Source of the DNA: an uncultured Schlesneria sp.
Lineage (GTDB): Bacteria; Planctomycetota; Planctomycetia; Planctomycetales; Planctomycetaceae
Reading direction: 5' to 3'
Length of the DNA: 64,000 nucleotides
NCBI GenBank assembly: GCA_903871875.1
Contig: CAIQIR010000038.1
Span: forward strand, 1 to 64,000
Shown: positions 56,766 through 64,000 of the stretch, in pieces
Numbering within the stretch: position 1 is the first letter of the stretch
Layout: the number at the start of each line of letters is the position of its first letter
The notes under the pieces: model-generated
Seen by the model: only the letters and a program-made list of their open reading frames with translations
What the model was told of the DNA's origin: nothing
Databases searched by the model: none
Program-made: the position numbers and the translations under genes

Positions 56766-58208
56766 ATGGCGTCGATCCGAAATCGAGTGGCGTGTCTCGT
56801 TCTTTGTACTCTTTGGCTGGTGGCGTTCGGCTACCGTTCAATCATCACCGGCGAATTGACGAGACAGACTTCCTTTGTCTTAAGGGCCGTCGCCGACCTG
56901 AGCGTCGAAGGCGGTCTAAGAGTCCACCGTTTTCATCTCGATCGCGGACGATCGTCGGGACATCCGGACGTGATTCTCAACTCGCGCCGGGCAACCAGCA
57001 CCAGCGGAACGTCGTCGACATTCAAAGATCGTTCGGCTGTCTCAACCAATCTCGGGCACATCAACCTGAACCGATTCGCCTGTCTCTTTGCCGTCTTGAT
57101 CTTTCTGACGTTCGGTTCGCCGCTCCGGGCGCAAACGCTTCCACAACCGATGACCTCTGGCGGCGAGGCAATCGTTGACGAGACGATCTTTCCGCCGTTG
57201 ACATCATTGGAGTCCGTCTTTGATGGGTTACAGTCGGCGAGAGAAAGCTGCTTTGCGGACAAGCCGGGCGCGAACGCGCACGAACGTTCGATGTGGGGGA
57301 CCATTACATCTCACGTATATGATCCCCATGACTACCCTCACATCACTTCGCTCGACAACGATGATCCGTCCAGTTTCTGGTACACGTTTCGACCGAATAT
57401 TTTTAATATCCAGGTTCCTGATGAATGGGACTATTTCAACCTGATCAATACCGACCGTTCCGATTTCACCGACACACCGGTCTCGGTGGGAAAAGGGGTG
57501 ACGTATCTGGAAACGGGCGTGACTTACAGCCGAACTCTGACCAGCGACACGCATACCGAGCTGCGTACGCTCCCCGAAACTTTGCTGCGATACGGCATCA
57601 CCGATGAATTTGAACTCCGATTGAAGTCGCTGGGCTATTCGATGATCGATCAGAAGGATCTGCAGTCCGGTCAAAGCGGCTCGACCTTTGGCGTCAACGA
57701 CCTGGACGCCGGATTCAAAATGGAGCTATTGCAGCAAAAGAATTGGGTTCCGCTGACGACATTTGTGGGCGGAGTGTTGTTGCCGTCCGGTACGAATTGC
57801 ATCTCGGGAAATTCCGTGCAGCCCCACTTCAACATCGTGAATGGCTGGGGAATCCGTCGGTACATTTTCCTCAAGCATCAGTTCGGCTTGGACTATCTCA
57901 CGCAACCCAACTTTTCTGTGGCGGCACCCGGCACCTCGACCGGACCGTATGGATTAGTGGGAAATCGCCCGACGGTCGATTCGTTCCATTCGTCGGTGTC
58001 CTGCCTTTACCAGGCGTTCAAGCATCTGGGCGGATTTGTTGAGTGGTATGCACAATACGGACACAACCAGGCCACCACCAACTTCCTCGACACTGGCCTG
58101 TTCCTTTATCTGACCCCGAACGTGCAACTCGACTGTGTGATCGGATCGAGTGTCGGATCGCCCGACAGCACCTTGTTCACCAAAGCCGGTTTCTCCACCC
58201 GCTGGTAG
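56766..58208 (+). CDS. outer-membrane beta-barrel protein (phenol-MetA-like / transporter family)
   Basis: 480 residues from ATG 56766; the start is uncertain, because a better signal peptide (FACLFAVLIFLTFGSPLRAQ) lies about 100 residues further in. The rest is beta-rich with YLETGVTYSRTLTSDTHTEL, VNDLDAGFKMELLQQKNWVP and LDYLTQPNFSVAAPG, ending FTKAGFSTRW with a terminal aromatic residue. It matches the planctomycete outer-membrane barrel proteins annotated as DUF3187 or MetA-pathway-like. Confidence 0.6.
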   Translation: MASIRNRVACLVLCTLWLVAFGYRSIITGELTRQTSFVLRAVADLSVEGGLRVHRFHLDRGRSSGHPDVILNSRRATSTSGTSSTFKDRSAVSTNLGHINLNRFACLFAVLIFLTFGSPLRAQTLPQPMTSGGEAIVDETIFPPLTSLESVFDGLQSARESCFADKPGANAHERSMWGTITSHVYDPHDYPHITSLDNDDPSSFWYTFRPNIFNIQVPDEWDYFNLINTDRSDFTDTPVSVGKGVTYLETGVTYSRTLTSDTHTELRTLPETLLRYGITDEFELRLKSLGYSMIDQKDLQSGQSGSTFGVNDLDAGFKMELLQQKNWVPLTTFVGGVLLPSGTNCISGNSVQPHFNIVNGWGIRRYIFLKHQFGLDYLTQPNFSVAAPGTSTGPYGLVGNRPTVDSFHSSVSCLYQAFKHLGGFVEWYAQYGHNQATTNFLDTGLFLYLTPNVQLDCVIGSSVGSPDSTLFTKAGFSTRW

Positions 58209-58622
58209 CGAGTTGCGAGTGAGCCGTTTTGACGCCACAGGCCACATAAGCCTTCAACAGCAGCAGGCAATAAAAAAGGGCTAACAGCCGATTGCCCCCG
58301 CTTGCCTTGAACGATCCTCGCATTCGCGCATTCGTGCGATAATGATTGACGATCCAGAAGACGGCCGGGAGAGTCGTCGCAGAACAACTGCTACGACCGA
58401 ATCGAGGTTACGAGATTCAATTCAAGGACGGGGCCGCGATTCCGGGCACAAACCGATTCCACTCGTCTACAGGTTACAGCATCAAGCCCTTGATGGTTCC
58501 GTCATTGGTCTCAAGAGATATTGATTGGTAGACTCACAGACCTTCATCTCTATTGACTGACACATCGATTCGCCGCCACGAAAACACTTCCGGCCCGGCG
58601 CCGGGGAAGGGAGGGCAACGAC
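58209..58622. other. intergenic region
   Basis: Two overlapping frames of about 60 codons (58342-58531) exist but neither is recognisable or has a ribosome-binding site. GGGAGGG at 58608-58614 belongs to the next gene. Confidence 0.3.
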
Positions 58623-59234
58623 ATGTGGCATTGGTTGCGACAACTGTTTTCGTCAGGACCCGCTGCTACTCGTTCGGCGGAGCGTGGACCTGCCGCATCC
58701 CCTCTGCCACTTGATGAGTCGCGCCGTCCGTTGTTGCTCAATCAACTATACGTACAACCCGACGACGGCGAGGACTTCGACAAGGAGGCCTGCGAACGCC
58801 TGATCGCGACCATCTCCACTGCAGGGTCTCACTCGGTGGATGACGCCAACGTCTTCGTGACGCTGGAGGACTTTTTTGTTGGTAATCGCTGTAAGCATTC
58901 CATCGCGGCCAACGTCGTGACGCCAGCCCCTTACGACACGGCTCAATCGTGGTTTGAACTGCTCAAGCAGATACGCGCGACCAGCGGAATTCACGGTGTC
59001 ACTATCGAAATCATCATGATCGAACCGTACGCAGACGGCCGCGTCGGCATGTGGCCGTACGCCGATACCATTTGGATCCATAGCTCACTCGATCAGGCAG
59101 CGGTCGCAGCGCTGGTGGCTCCTCTTGAACCCGACGAAGTCTGTGACGCTTCGGATGATGAGTTTGATCGCGGACCGCAACCACCTTTTCCGGCAACAGT
59201 TCAGGCCAGACCGTACCGGATTTGGTGGGACTAA
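58623..59234 (+). CDS. hypothetical cytoplasmic protein
   Basis: 203 residues with a strong ribosome-binding site (GGGAGGG) ahead of ATG 58623. It starts MWHWLRQLFSSGPAATRSAE, then has a compact alpha/beta domain (LLLNQLYVQPDDGEDFDKEA, EDFFVGNRCKHSIAANVVTP, IEIIMIEPYADGRVGMWPYA). No membrane segment. I do not recognise a family. Confidence 0.65.
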   Translation: MWHWLRQLFSSGPAATRSAERGPAASPLPLDESRRPLLLNQLYVQPDDGEDFDKEACERLIATISTAGSHSVDDANVFVTLEDFFVGNRCKHSIAANVVTPAPYDTAQSWFELLKQIRATSGIHGVTIEIIMIEPYADGRVGMWPYADTIWIHSSLDQAAVAALVAPLEPDEVCDASDDEFDRGPQPPFPATVQARPYRIWWD

Positions 59235-59312
59235 CCATTCCGGTCAGCCTGTTCCAAAATCAAATCCCTGCTACCATCCCTGCAACAAATGGATCTCTTG
59301 GAGCGAGCGAAC

Positions 59313-59711
59313 ATGAACCGACCTGCTGAACCCACCTCGGTTCATGAACCTGACTCGATGCAGTTGGCCCTCGAGCGGACGTTTCTGGCGCATGAACGGT
59401 CGATGATGGCCTGGATTCGAACGTCGACGTCGCTGATTACTTTCGGATTCGCCTACTTCAAGTTTTTCATGTTCTTGCACCAGCAAGGACAAACGGGACA
59501 CGTTCATCGATTCCTCTCGCCCCGGGGCTTCGGACTGATGATGATCGGCATTGGGCTGCTCGCGCTCGCCATGGCCACGGTGCAGTATTGGCAACACCTC
59601 AAGCTCTTGCGAAAGCAATATCCCTTGGCCCGCTGGTCCATCTCATTGTTCATCGCCGCGCTGATCTCGTTCGTGGGACTCTGTGCCTTCATCGAGGCGA
59701 TTATTCCGTAA
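59313..59711 (+). CDS. DUF202 (YidH-like) membrane protein
   Basis: 132 residues from ATG 59313 (GGAG about 10 nt upstream; ATG 59289 adds 8 codons). DUF202 signature ALERTFLAHERSMMAWIRTS followed by three membrane segments (LITFGFAYFKFFMFL, FGLMMIGIGLLALAMATVQY, WSISLFIAALISFVGLCAFI). YidH-family proteins are small inner-membrane proteins of unknown role. Confidence 0.85.
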   Translation: MNRPAEPTSVHEPDSMQLALERTFLAHERSMMAWIRTSTSLITFGFAYFKFFMFLHQQGQTGHVHRFLSPRGFGLMMIGIGLLALAMATVQYWQHLKLLRKQYPLARWSISLFIAALISFVGLCAFIEAIIP

Positions 59712-60082
59712 CCGGCCAATCGCTCACCAAAGCCCCCAACGACCAGACCACTCCTTCCGCCACCGGCGTCATGGCCTCCTTTCACGGGATCACCTGCGGG
59801 GCCAGCGACAGTCGAGCCGCCCCTCGTCAGTCGGACCAACAGTTCGCTTAGCAAATGACGATGCTGAGCTGTTAGCCAGTGATCGAATCCACTTTCCACG
59901 AGCGGAAGACCGCGTGCCTTGTTTCGCAGGAAATCATCGTCGTCCTCGAGACCACCGAAGTCGTCGCTCGTTGGATCTGGAGGGAATATCCGTTCGCAGG
60001 AAGGACGTGCGAACGGCATCATGAAATGAAGGCTGTTCGATCGCATTGGCCTTCGATGTCCAGATCCGATTTCCCGATTCGT
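59712..60082. other. intergenic region
   Basis: No frame that I can support lies here; the apparent long frames on both strands look random. Confidence 0.3.
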
Positions 60083-60547
60083 TCACGGCATTTGCTCATC
60101 TGTCTCCAACGACGCTCTCGACAAACTATTCCACAGGCAGGTCGTGCACCAGACGGCCATTGCCGCGTGCAGCACCACCGCCAGCCACAACACGCCGCCC
60201 AACAGACCATAGCCAAAACGGGCGTAGGCGATGATGCATGCGGCAGCGACATTGTAAAACCACATCGCTGCGACGATTCCGCGCGCCGCACGACTTTGCG
60301 TGTCACCATACGCCAGCAGACAGGCGACACCCAGCGTCAGCAATCCGGCCCCACCGATCCGCGTCACGGTCAAAGCGGCGGCAGACCCCAGCGGCACACC
60401 AATCAGTAGCTCTGCCGAGAAAGAGGGGCAACACAGCAGCGCAACACCGGCCCCCATTTCAATCGCCGCCGACGCGGCCTGCAACGATTTCATGGATGGG
60501 AGCTGATTTCCGCGGGGGGAATCGTGTTGGTCTTCTGGTTTTCTCAT
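60083..60547 (-). CDS. small multi-pass membrane protein
   Basis: 154 residues from ATG 60547, or 136 from ATG 60493 (MKSLQAASAAIEMGAGVALL). Four predicted membrane helices, including GVALLCCPSFSAELLIGVPL, TRIGGAGLLTLGVACLLAYG and GLLGGVLWLAVVLHAAMAVW. It resembles small planctomycete membrane proteins of unknown function. Confidence 0.6.
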   Translation of the reverse strand: MRKPEDQHDSPRGNQLPSMKSLQAASAAIEMGAGVALLCCPSFSAELLIGVPLGSAAALTVTRIGGAGLLTLGVACLLAYGDTQSRAARGIVAAMWFYNVAAACIIAYARFGYGLLGGVLWLAVVLHAAMAVWCTTCLWNSLSRASLETDEQMP

Positions 60548-60817
60548 CGGGACACCAACGATTGAATGTTCATGCCGAGCGGATCGTCCACCATTGTTCA
60601 GCCGCTCATTCCGGAACAGTTTCACTTCCAATCCGGGCGGAGTCGTTCGGTTGAGTTGAACAACGCCAGCACAACGAACCGAGGAGTGGCGGCCAGTCTG
60701 ACGCTGCCGCCACGCACAACTCCACGCCGTCGTCTTGCGATTCGCCAACGAGGCCAGCCCTGACAGCCAACCTCGTTGGCGACCATGTTCCGGTTCGCCT
60801 GTCCGTCGTCGATGGCA

Positions 60818-61231
60818 CTAGCGTTTGAGCTTGATCAACATCACGCCTTTGGTTGACTTGAATTCGATCGGACGTCCTTTATGAGCATAGCAAAGCTCCA
60901 GCTCTTCGCCCTTCAATTCATAGATCCCCTCGCACACACGATCCTTGGCATCCACCAGATTGATTTCCTTGGTCTTCTTATCACCCTCGGTGGTGAAGGT
61001 CCCTTCTTCGTGGTACAGCTTGGATTCGAACTTGAACCGGTTCCCATCGAACACAAGCTTCTCGCCTTTCTTCAGGTCGCACTTTCCCTCGGGTCCGTCA
61101 TATTCGGCCCCGACGACAATCCACGTGCCGTGCAGTTTTTCTGCCGCATTTTTATTGTTCTGGGCTTGGACGGAAGTTGTGAAGGAAATCACAACGACAA
61201 TGGTCACAATGCTGACGATGGAGCGAAACAT
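60818..61231 (-). CDS. secreted TIGR03067 domain protein
   Basis: 137 residues from ATG 61231 (GAGG upstream). Signal peptide (IVSIVTIVVVISFTTSVQAQ), then the TIGR03067 pattern LHGTWIVVGAEYDGPEGKCD, EKLVFDGNRFKFESKLYHEE and the C-terminal KSTKGVMLIKLKR. The domain is widespread in planctomycetes, unknown function, and also forms the C-terminal part of the lectin-like cargo gene. Confidence 0.8.
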   Translation of the reverse strand: MFRSIVSIVTIVVVISFTTSVQAQNNKNAAEKLHGTWIVVGAEYDGPEGKCDLKKGEKLVFDGNRFKFESKLYHEEGTFTTEGDKKTKEINLVDAKDRVCEGIYELKGEELELCYAHKGRPIEFKSTKGVMLIKLKR

Positions 61232-61398
61232 AGACACCTCAAAGTAGGAAAGCGGCGTGGTGCGAACGTTCTCTGCTGAGAACTTTGCCCGTGATTTAAC
61301 AACGATCGCGGCGTGTCAGACCAATCTGATGCGGCTCATGCAGAGGAGAGGTCTCACACGGACTTCAATCTTCAACCTTCATTTTTGCGAGCATGGCG

Positions 61399-63060
61399 TT
61401 ACTGTTGCGGAACAGCGGCCACGTTCGGATTACTCAGTCGCACGAGCAACCATTGTTCAGTCCGTTCGGGCCCATAGTGAACGAGGGCCGGCGATTCGTC
61501 CTTCGTCAGGTTATACAGACCCGTTTCAACAACTCGGCCGGAGTCATCGCCAATCGTAAACGCCACGCGCTGCGTTTGGTTGTCGACCGAGCCTTGAATG
61601 CGCTGAGTCGTGTCAGCTTCGTTATCCGTCAGGTTACCACGCACGATGCCCGCCTTATTGACGGCAATTTGCAATGTGGCTTTCGAACTGGACTGATCGG
61701 ACGTCGTGACCGCGAAGACTCCCAGCGGCAGCCAGTCGCCATCGTTCGGAGCATCCGCTGCTGCACCGGTACTCGCCAGAGAGGAAACCTGGTCGTAGTA
61801 CTGCGACGAGGTTCCTGCATTCTCACCATTCACATAAACGCTATCGTCCTGATAGGTGACATTGTTGCCATAGTCGTAATAGGTCGGGTAAGCCCCCTGA
61901 AAACCACACCATCCTCGAGCCGTATTCCAGTTAGCCACATTCCAGGCAGTGGCCGCTCCCCAGCCCGCAGCGGCCCAGGCGTTCGAGTGATTGTTGTACC
62001 AACCGCTTCCATAGACACCGTAATTATTGAAACCACCACGGACAGCCGTCGCAGCCCCGTATCGAACCGAAGGTGTGCTGTATCCAAAACCCGCTCCATA
62101 GCCGACGGCATTGTTCCTGTTCGCATAGGCAGCACCTGCAGCGGCCCCTTGAGCACCCGAATACTGCGGCGAATTACGATTTGCATAGGCTGCCCCCGCA
62201 GCAGCTCCCTGGGCTCCCGAATACTCGGGCGAGTTACGGTTCGCGACAGCAGCCCCGGCGGCAGCTCCCTGAGCCCCCGAATACTGAGGTGAGTTACGGT
62301 TCGAGACAGCAGCCCCCGCAGCAGCTCCCTGAGCGCCCGAATACTGAGGTGAGTTACGGTTCGAGACAGCAGCCCCCGCAGCGGCTCCTTGAGCGCCCGA
62401 ATACTGAGGTGAGTTACGATTCGAGGCAGCAGCCCCGGCAGCGGCTCCCTGAGCGCCCGAATACTGAGGTGAGTTACGGTTCGAGGCAGCAGCCCCCGCA
62501 GCAGCTCCCTGAGCGCCCGAATACTGAGGTGAGTTACGGTTCGAGGCAGCAGCCCCCGCAGCGGCTCCCTGAGCGCCCGAATGCTCGGGTGAGTTGCGGT
62601 TGGAAGTGGCCGCTCCAGCCGCTGCTCCTTCAGCCCCCGAGTGTTGCGATGAATTATTGTGCGCGGCGGCTGATCCGGCAGCGGCGCCGCCAGCCCCCGA
62701 CATGTTGTTTTTATTGGATGATCCGCCGTGATACATCCCTTCGTCAGAGGGCAGTCCCTGCGAGTGATTGGGTTGGCCGTGATTCTGAGAGGAAGACATT
62801 CCTCCCTCTTCACGATGAGCGCCACCCGACTCGCCACCGCGACTGGATCCACCCGCTCCTCCGCCACCACGTTCGGCTCCGCCGCGTTCGCCACCGCCGC
62901 CGCGTTCGCCACCGCCGCCGCGTTCAGCGCCACTGAAGCCGCCGCCGCCACTACGACCGCCACCACCGCCGCCAGCCGTCCCTCGAGACCAGCAGGGACC
63001 GTGCGGAACAACGACAAAAATGGCCAGCATCAAACTCATGCAGAAACGTGGACTGGACAT
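61399..63060 (-). CDS. secreted Gly-rich protein with ten 20-residue repeats
   Basis: 553 residues from ATG 63060 (GGGGAAA upstream). Signal peptide (FCMSLMLAIFVVVPHGPCWS), a Gly/Arg/Glu-rich segment (about 25-85), a hydrophilic link, then ten tandem repeats of 20 residues (unit close to SGAQGAAAGAAASNRNSPQY) and a C-terminal domain with many Tyr/Asn/Trp and a final acidic beta part (SSSKATLQIAVNKAGIVRGN) ending VAAVPQQ. Probably an envelope or matrix component. Confidence 0.75.
   Translation of the reverse strand: MSSPRFCMSLMLAIFVVVPHGPCWSRGTAGGGGGGRSGGGGFSGAERGGGGERGGGGERGGAERGGGGAGGSSRGGESGGAHREEGGMSSSQNHGQPNHSQGLPSDEGMYHGGSSNKNNMSGAGGAAAGSAAAHNNSSQHSGAEGAAAGAATSNRNSPEHSGAQGAAAGAAASNRNSPQYSGAQGAAAGAAASNRNSPQYSGAQGAAAGAAASNRNSPQYSGAQGAAAGAAVSNRNSPQYSGAQGAAAGAAVSNRNSPQYSGAQGAAAGAAVANRNSPEYSGAQGAAAGAAYANRNSPQYSGAQGAAAGAAYANRNNAVGYGAGFGYSTPSVRYGAATAVRGGFNNYGVYGSGWYNNHSNAWAAAGWGAATAWNVANWNTARGWCGFQGAYPTYYDYGNNVTYQDDSVYVNGENAGTSSQYYDQVSSLASTGAAADAPNDGDWLPLGVFAVTTSDQSSSKATLQIAVNKAGIVRGNLTDNEADTTQRIQGSVDNQTQRVAFTIGDDSGRVVETGLYNLTKDESPALVHYGPERTEQWLLVRLSNPNVAAVPQQ
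62101..62700 (-). repeat. tandem repeat, ten units of 60 bp, inside the Gly-rich gene
   Basis: Ten 60-bp units in perfect register encode SGAQGAAAGAA-like 20-residue repeats. Copies 3-7 are nearly identical; the outer copies are more divergent, as expected from unequal exchange. Confidence 0.9.
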
Positions 63061-63114
63061 GGCAATTTCCCCAACGAAGAAAGTGTACGAAGGACGAAAG
63101 GGTGTCATGGAAAA

Positions 63115-64000
63115 CTAGCGAGACGCTTTGGTCCGTTTGACAACAACTTCGTCCGTGTCGGGCATCGAAACGCCACCGGCAGTCCGTGAAACGGATTGCC
63201 AGCTGTAGGCGTTATCATCAATTCGAGTCAGTAAATTCATCGCCGTGGTACCGGTTCCATTGCCGGTTGCTCCCGAGACCTCGGCGGACCAGCCTTTCTC
63301 TTGGCGTGACCAGATCCCGATCGCAAAGCCGCCATCAGAGCTGAAGTTCCAGGACTGGACATGTCCCCCTTGCGGATTGAAGCCAATGATCTGAATACCC
63401 GACGACGTCGTTTCATCAGGATGTTTCACCGTATAAGTCCGCTCAATAAAACTCTTATCTAACACCCAGCGGCAAACCGATTCCGTATGCGAACCGTAAT
63501 CCTCGGTGGTCCAAGTCCCAACCAACCACTCCAGATCCTCCATGTCACGCTGCGACGGCGACGCCTCAATCAACGAATCCCGCACGGTGGACATCAGCCA
63601 TTTCCCACCCACTTTGACATGCACGGCAACATATTTGGTCATCCCCCCAGCCCGTCCCGATTCCAACATCGCCCGGCCGTCTTCAATGGCGGCCCCCGGA
63701 CTCAGCAATCGCAGGGAATCGATCACGATCTGAATCCGTGCCCCTTTTTTCGTCGTGAACAGGGCCGCATATTCCTTCTCGATCGCTTCACGGCCCGATA
63801 ACACGCGGCCGGTTTCGTCGGTGTAATCGCCATCTTCCGTCCACAATCCGGCGACCGCATGCGCATCGCCATCATTGAACGCTTTGACGAATTCCTGTGA
63901 CGACTTACGGATCGCGGCGAGTTCGTCGGCGTCCGATCCCTTGGTGGCCGGCTTGGCTGTCGGTGGGGACTTCGTCTTCTGGCCCTCGGGCGCGGTTTGA
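63115..64000 (-). CDS. SnoaL-like/SgcJ family protein (5' end beyond window)
   Basis: At least 295 residues, open to the window edge. The visible N-terminal part has a SnoaL-like domain: ELAAIRKSSQEFVKAFNDGD, LWTEDGDYTDETGRVLSGRE and GGMTKYVAVHVKVGGKWLMS, then a second beta domain (LEWLVGTWTTEDYGSHTESV). Similar two-domain proteins in planctomycetes are annotated as SgcJ/EcaC-type. The lack of a start is due to the window. Confidence 0.75.
   Translation of the reverse strand, partial: QTAPEGQKTKSPPTAKPATKGSDADELAAIRKSSQEFVKAFNDGDAHAVAGLWTEDGDYTDETGRVLSGREAIEKEYAALFTTKKGARIQIVIDSLRLLSPGAAIEDGRAMLESGRAGGMTKYVAVHVKVGGKWLMSTVRDSLIEASPSQRDMEDLEWLVGTWTTEDYGSHTESVCRWVLDKSFIERTYTVKHPDETTSSGIQIIGFNPQGGHVQSWNFSSDGGFAIGIWSRQEKGWSAEVSGATGNGTGTTAMNLLTRIDDNAYSWQSVSRTAGGVSMPDTDEVVVKRTKASR

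Noticed and set aside
62101-62700. CRISPR-like regular spacing
   Set aside because: The 60-bp units are contiguous without spacers and encode a protein repeat in frame.
61830-63017. Long overlapping frames on both strands over the Gly-rich gene
   Set aside because: They are by-products of the repeat array; they lack a ribosome-binding site and a plausible protein composition.

Overview
The window looks like a stretch of planctomycete chromosome (order Planctomycetales; Schlesneria-, Gimesia- or Planctomyces-like). The evidence is the set of lineage-typical families: two DUF1559 pseudopilin-like proteins with FTLIELLVVI N-termini, a planctomycete cytochrome/DUF1549/DUF1553 protein followed by a DUF1501 protein and a PPC-type protein, two TIGR03067-type domains, a BBP7-like outer-membrane protein and the small 'FFHGWRRK' membrane family. 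Species cannot be fixed from the sequence alone.

Layout. Positions 1-4060 are patchy: the end of a glycosidase-like gene, a decayed stretch, an MgtC-family gene broken in a run of ten G, a truncated small membrane gene, tam, a leucine-rich-repeat fragment and an intact paralogue of the truncated gene. Positions 4340-10612 hold metabolic genes (IlvD/Edd dehydratase, DUF2156 acyltransferase, an ACP-like/HPr-like pair, MlrC-like peptidase). Positions 10757-16769 form one operon-like block of a type II secretion/pseudopilin system: two GspF-like proteins, three minor pseudopilin-like proteins and two DUF1559 proteins. Then come a glycosyltransferase, a Ser/Thr/Gly-rich outer-membrane protein, thrS, a fused uroporphyrinogen methyltransferase/synthase, metY, a histidine kinase/NtrC-type regulator pair and a PQQ-propeller protein. 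Positions 30946-33486 carry a His-rich protein, a TPR protein, a MogA-like protein and a lipoyl-like domain without its lysine. Positions 33789-39323 are the cytochrome/DUF1501/PPC trio, followed by rtcB, an HlyD-like adaptor, a cyclase-fold protein, a ketoacyl synthase and the flagellar export genes fliO-fliP (fused), fliQ and fliR.

A tRNA-Ser(TGA) gene at 48824-48910 carries an integrated element of about 4.6 kb (48904-53505). It encodes a large serine recombinase with a duplicated catalytic domain, a coupled small ORF, a lectin-like/TIGR03067 protein and a phage Gp37/Gp68-like (DUF5131) protein. The last codons and stop of the recombinase are supplied by the antisense strand of the tRNA 3' end. 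At the far end of the element, in the same frame across the same 9-nt core, lies a different recombinase C-terminal tail of 26 residues, and beyond it a decayed piece of another recombinase C-terminus. The simplest reading is that attP lies inside the recombinase gene, so integration exchanges the enzyme's C-terminus, and that the same tRNA was used at least twice. This is the most interesting signal in the window.

Positions 53603-64000 return to chromosomal genes: a thioredoxin-fold lipoprotein-like protein, an MFS exporter, a beta-barrel protein, small membrane proteins, a TIGR03067 protein, a Gly-rich protein with ten 20-residue repeats, and a SnoaL-like protein that runs off the window end.
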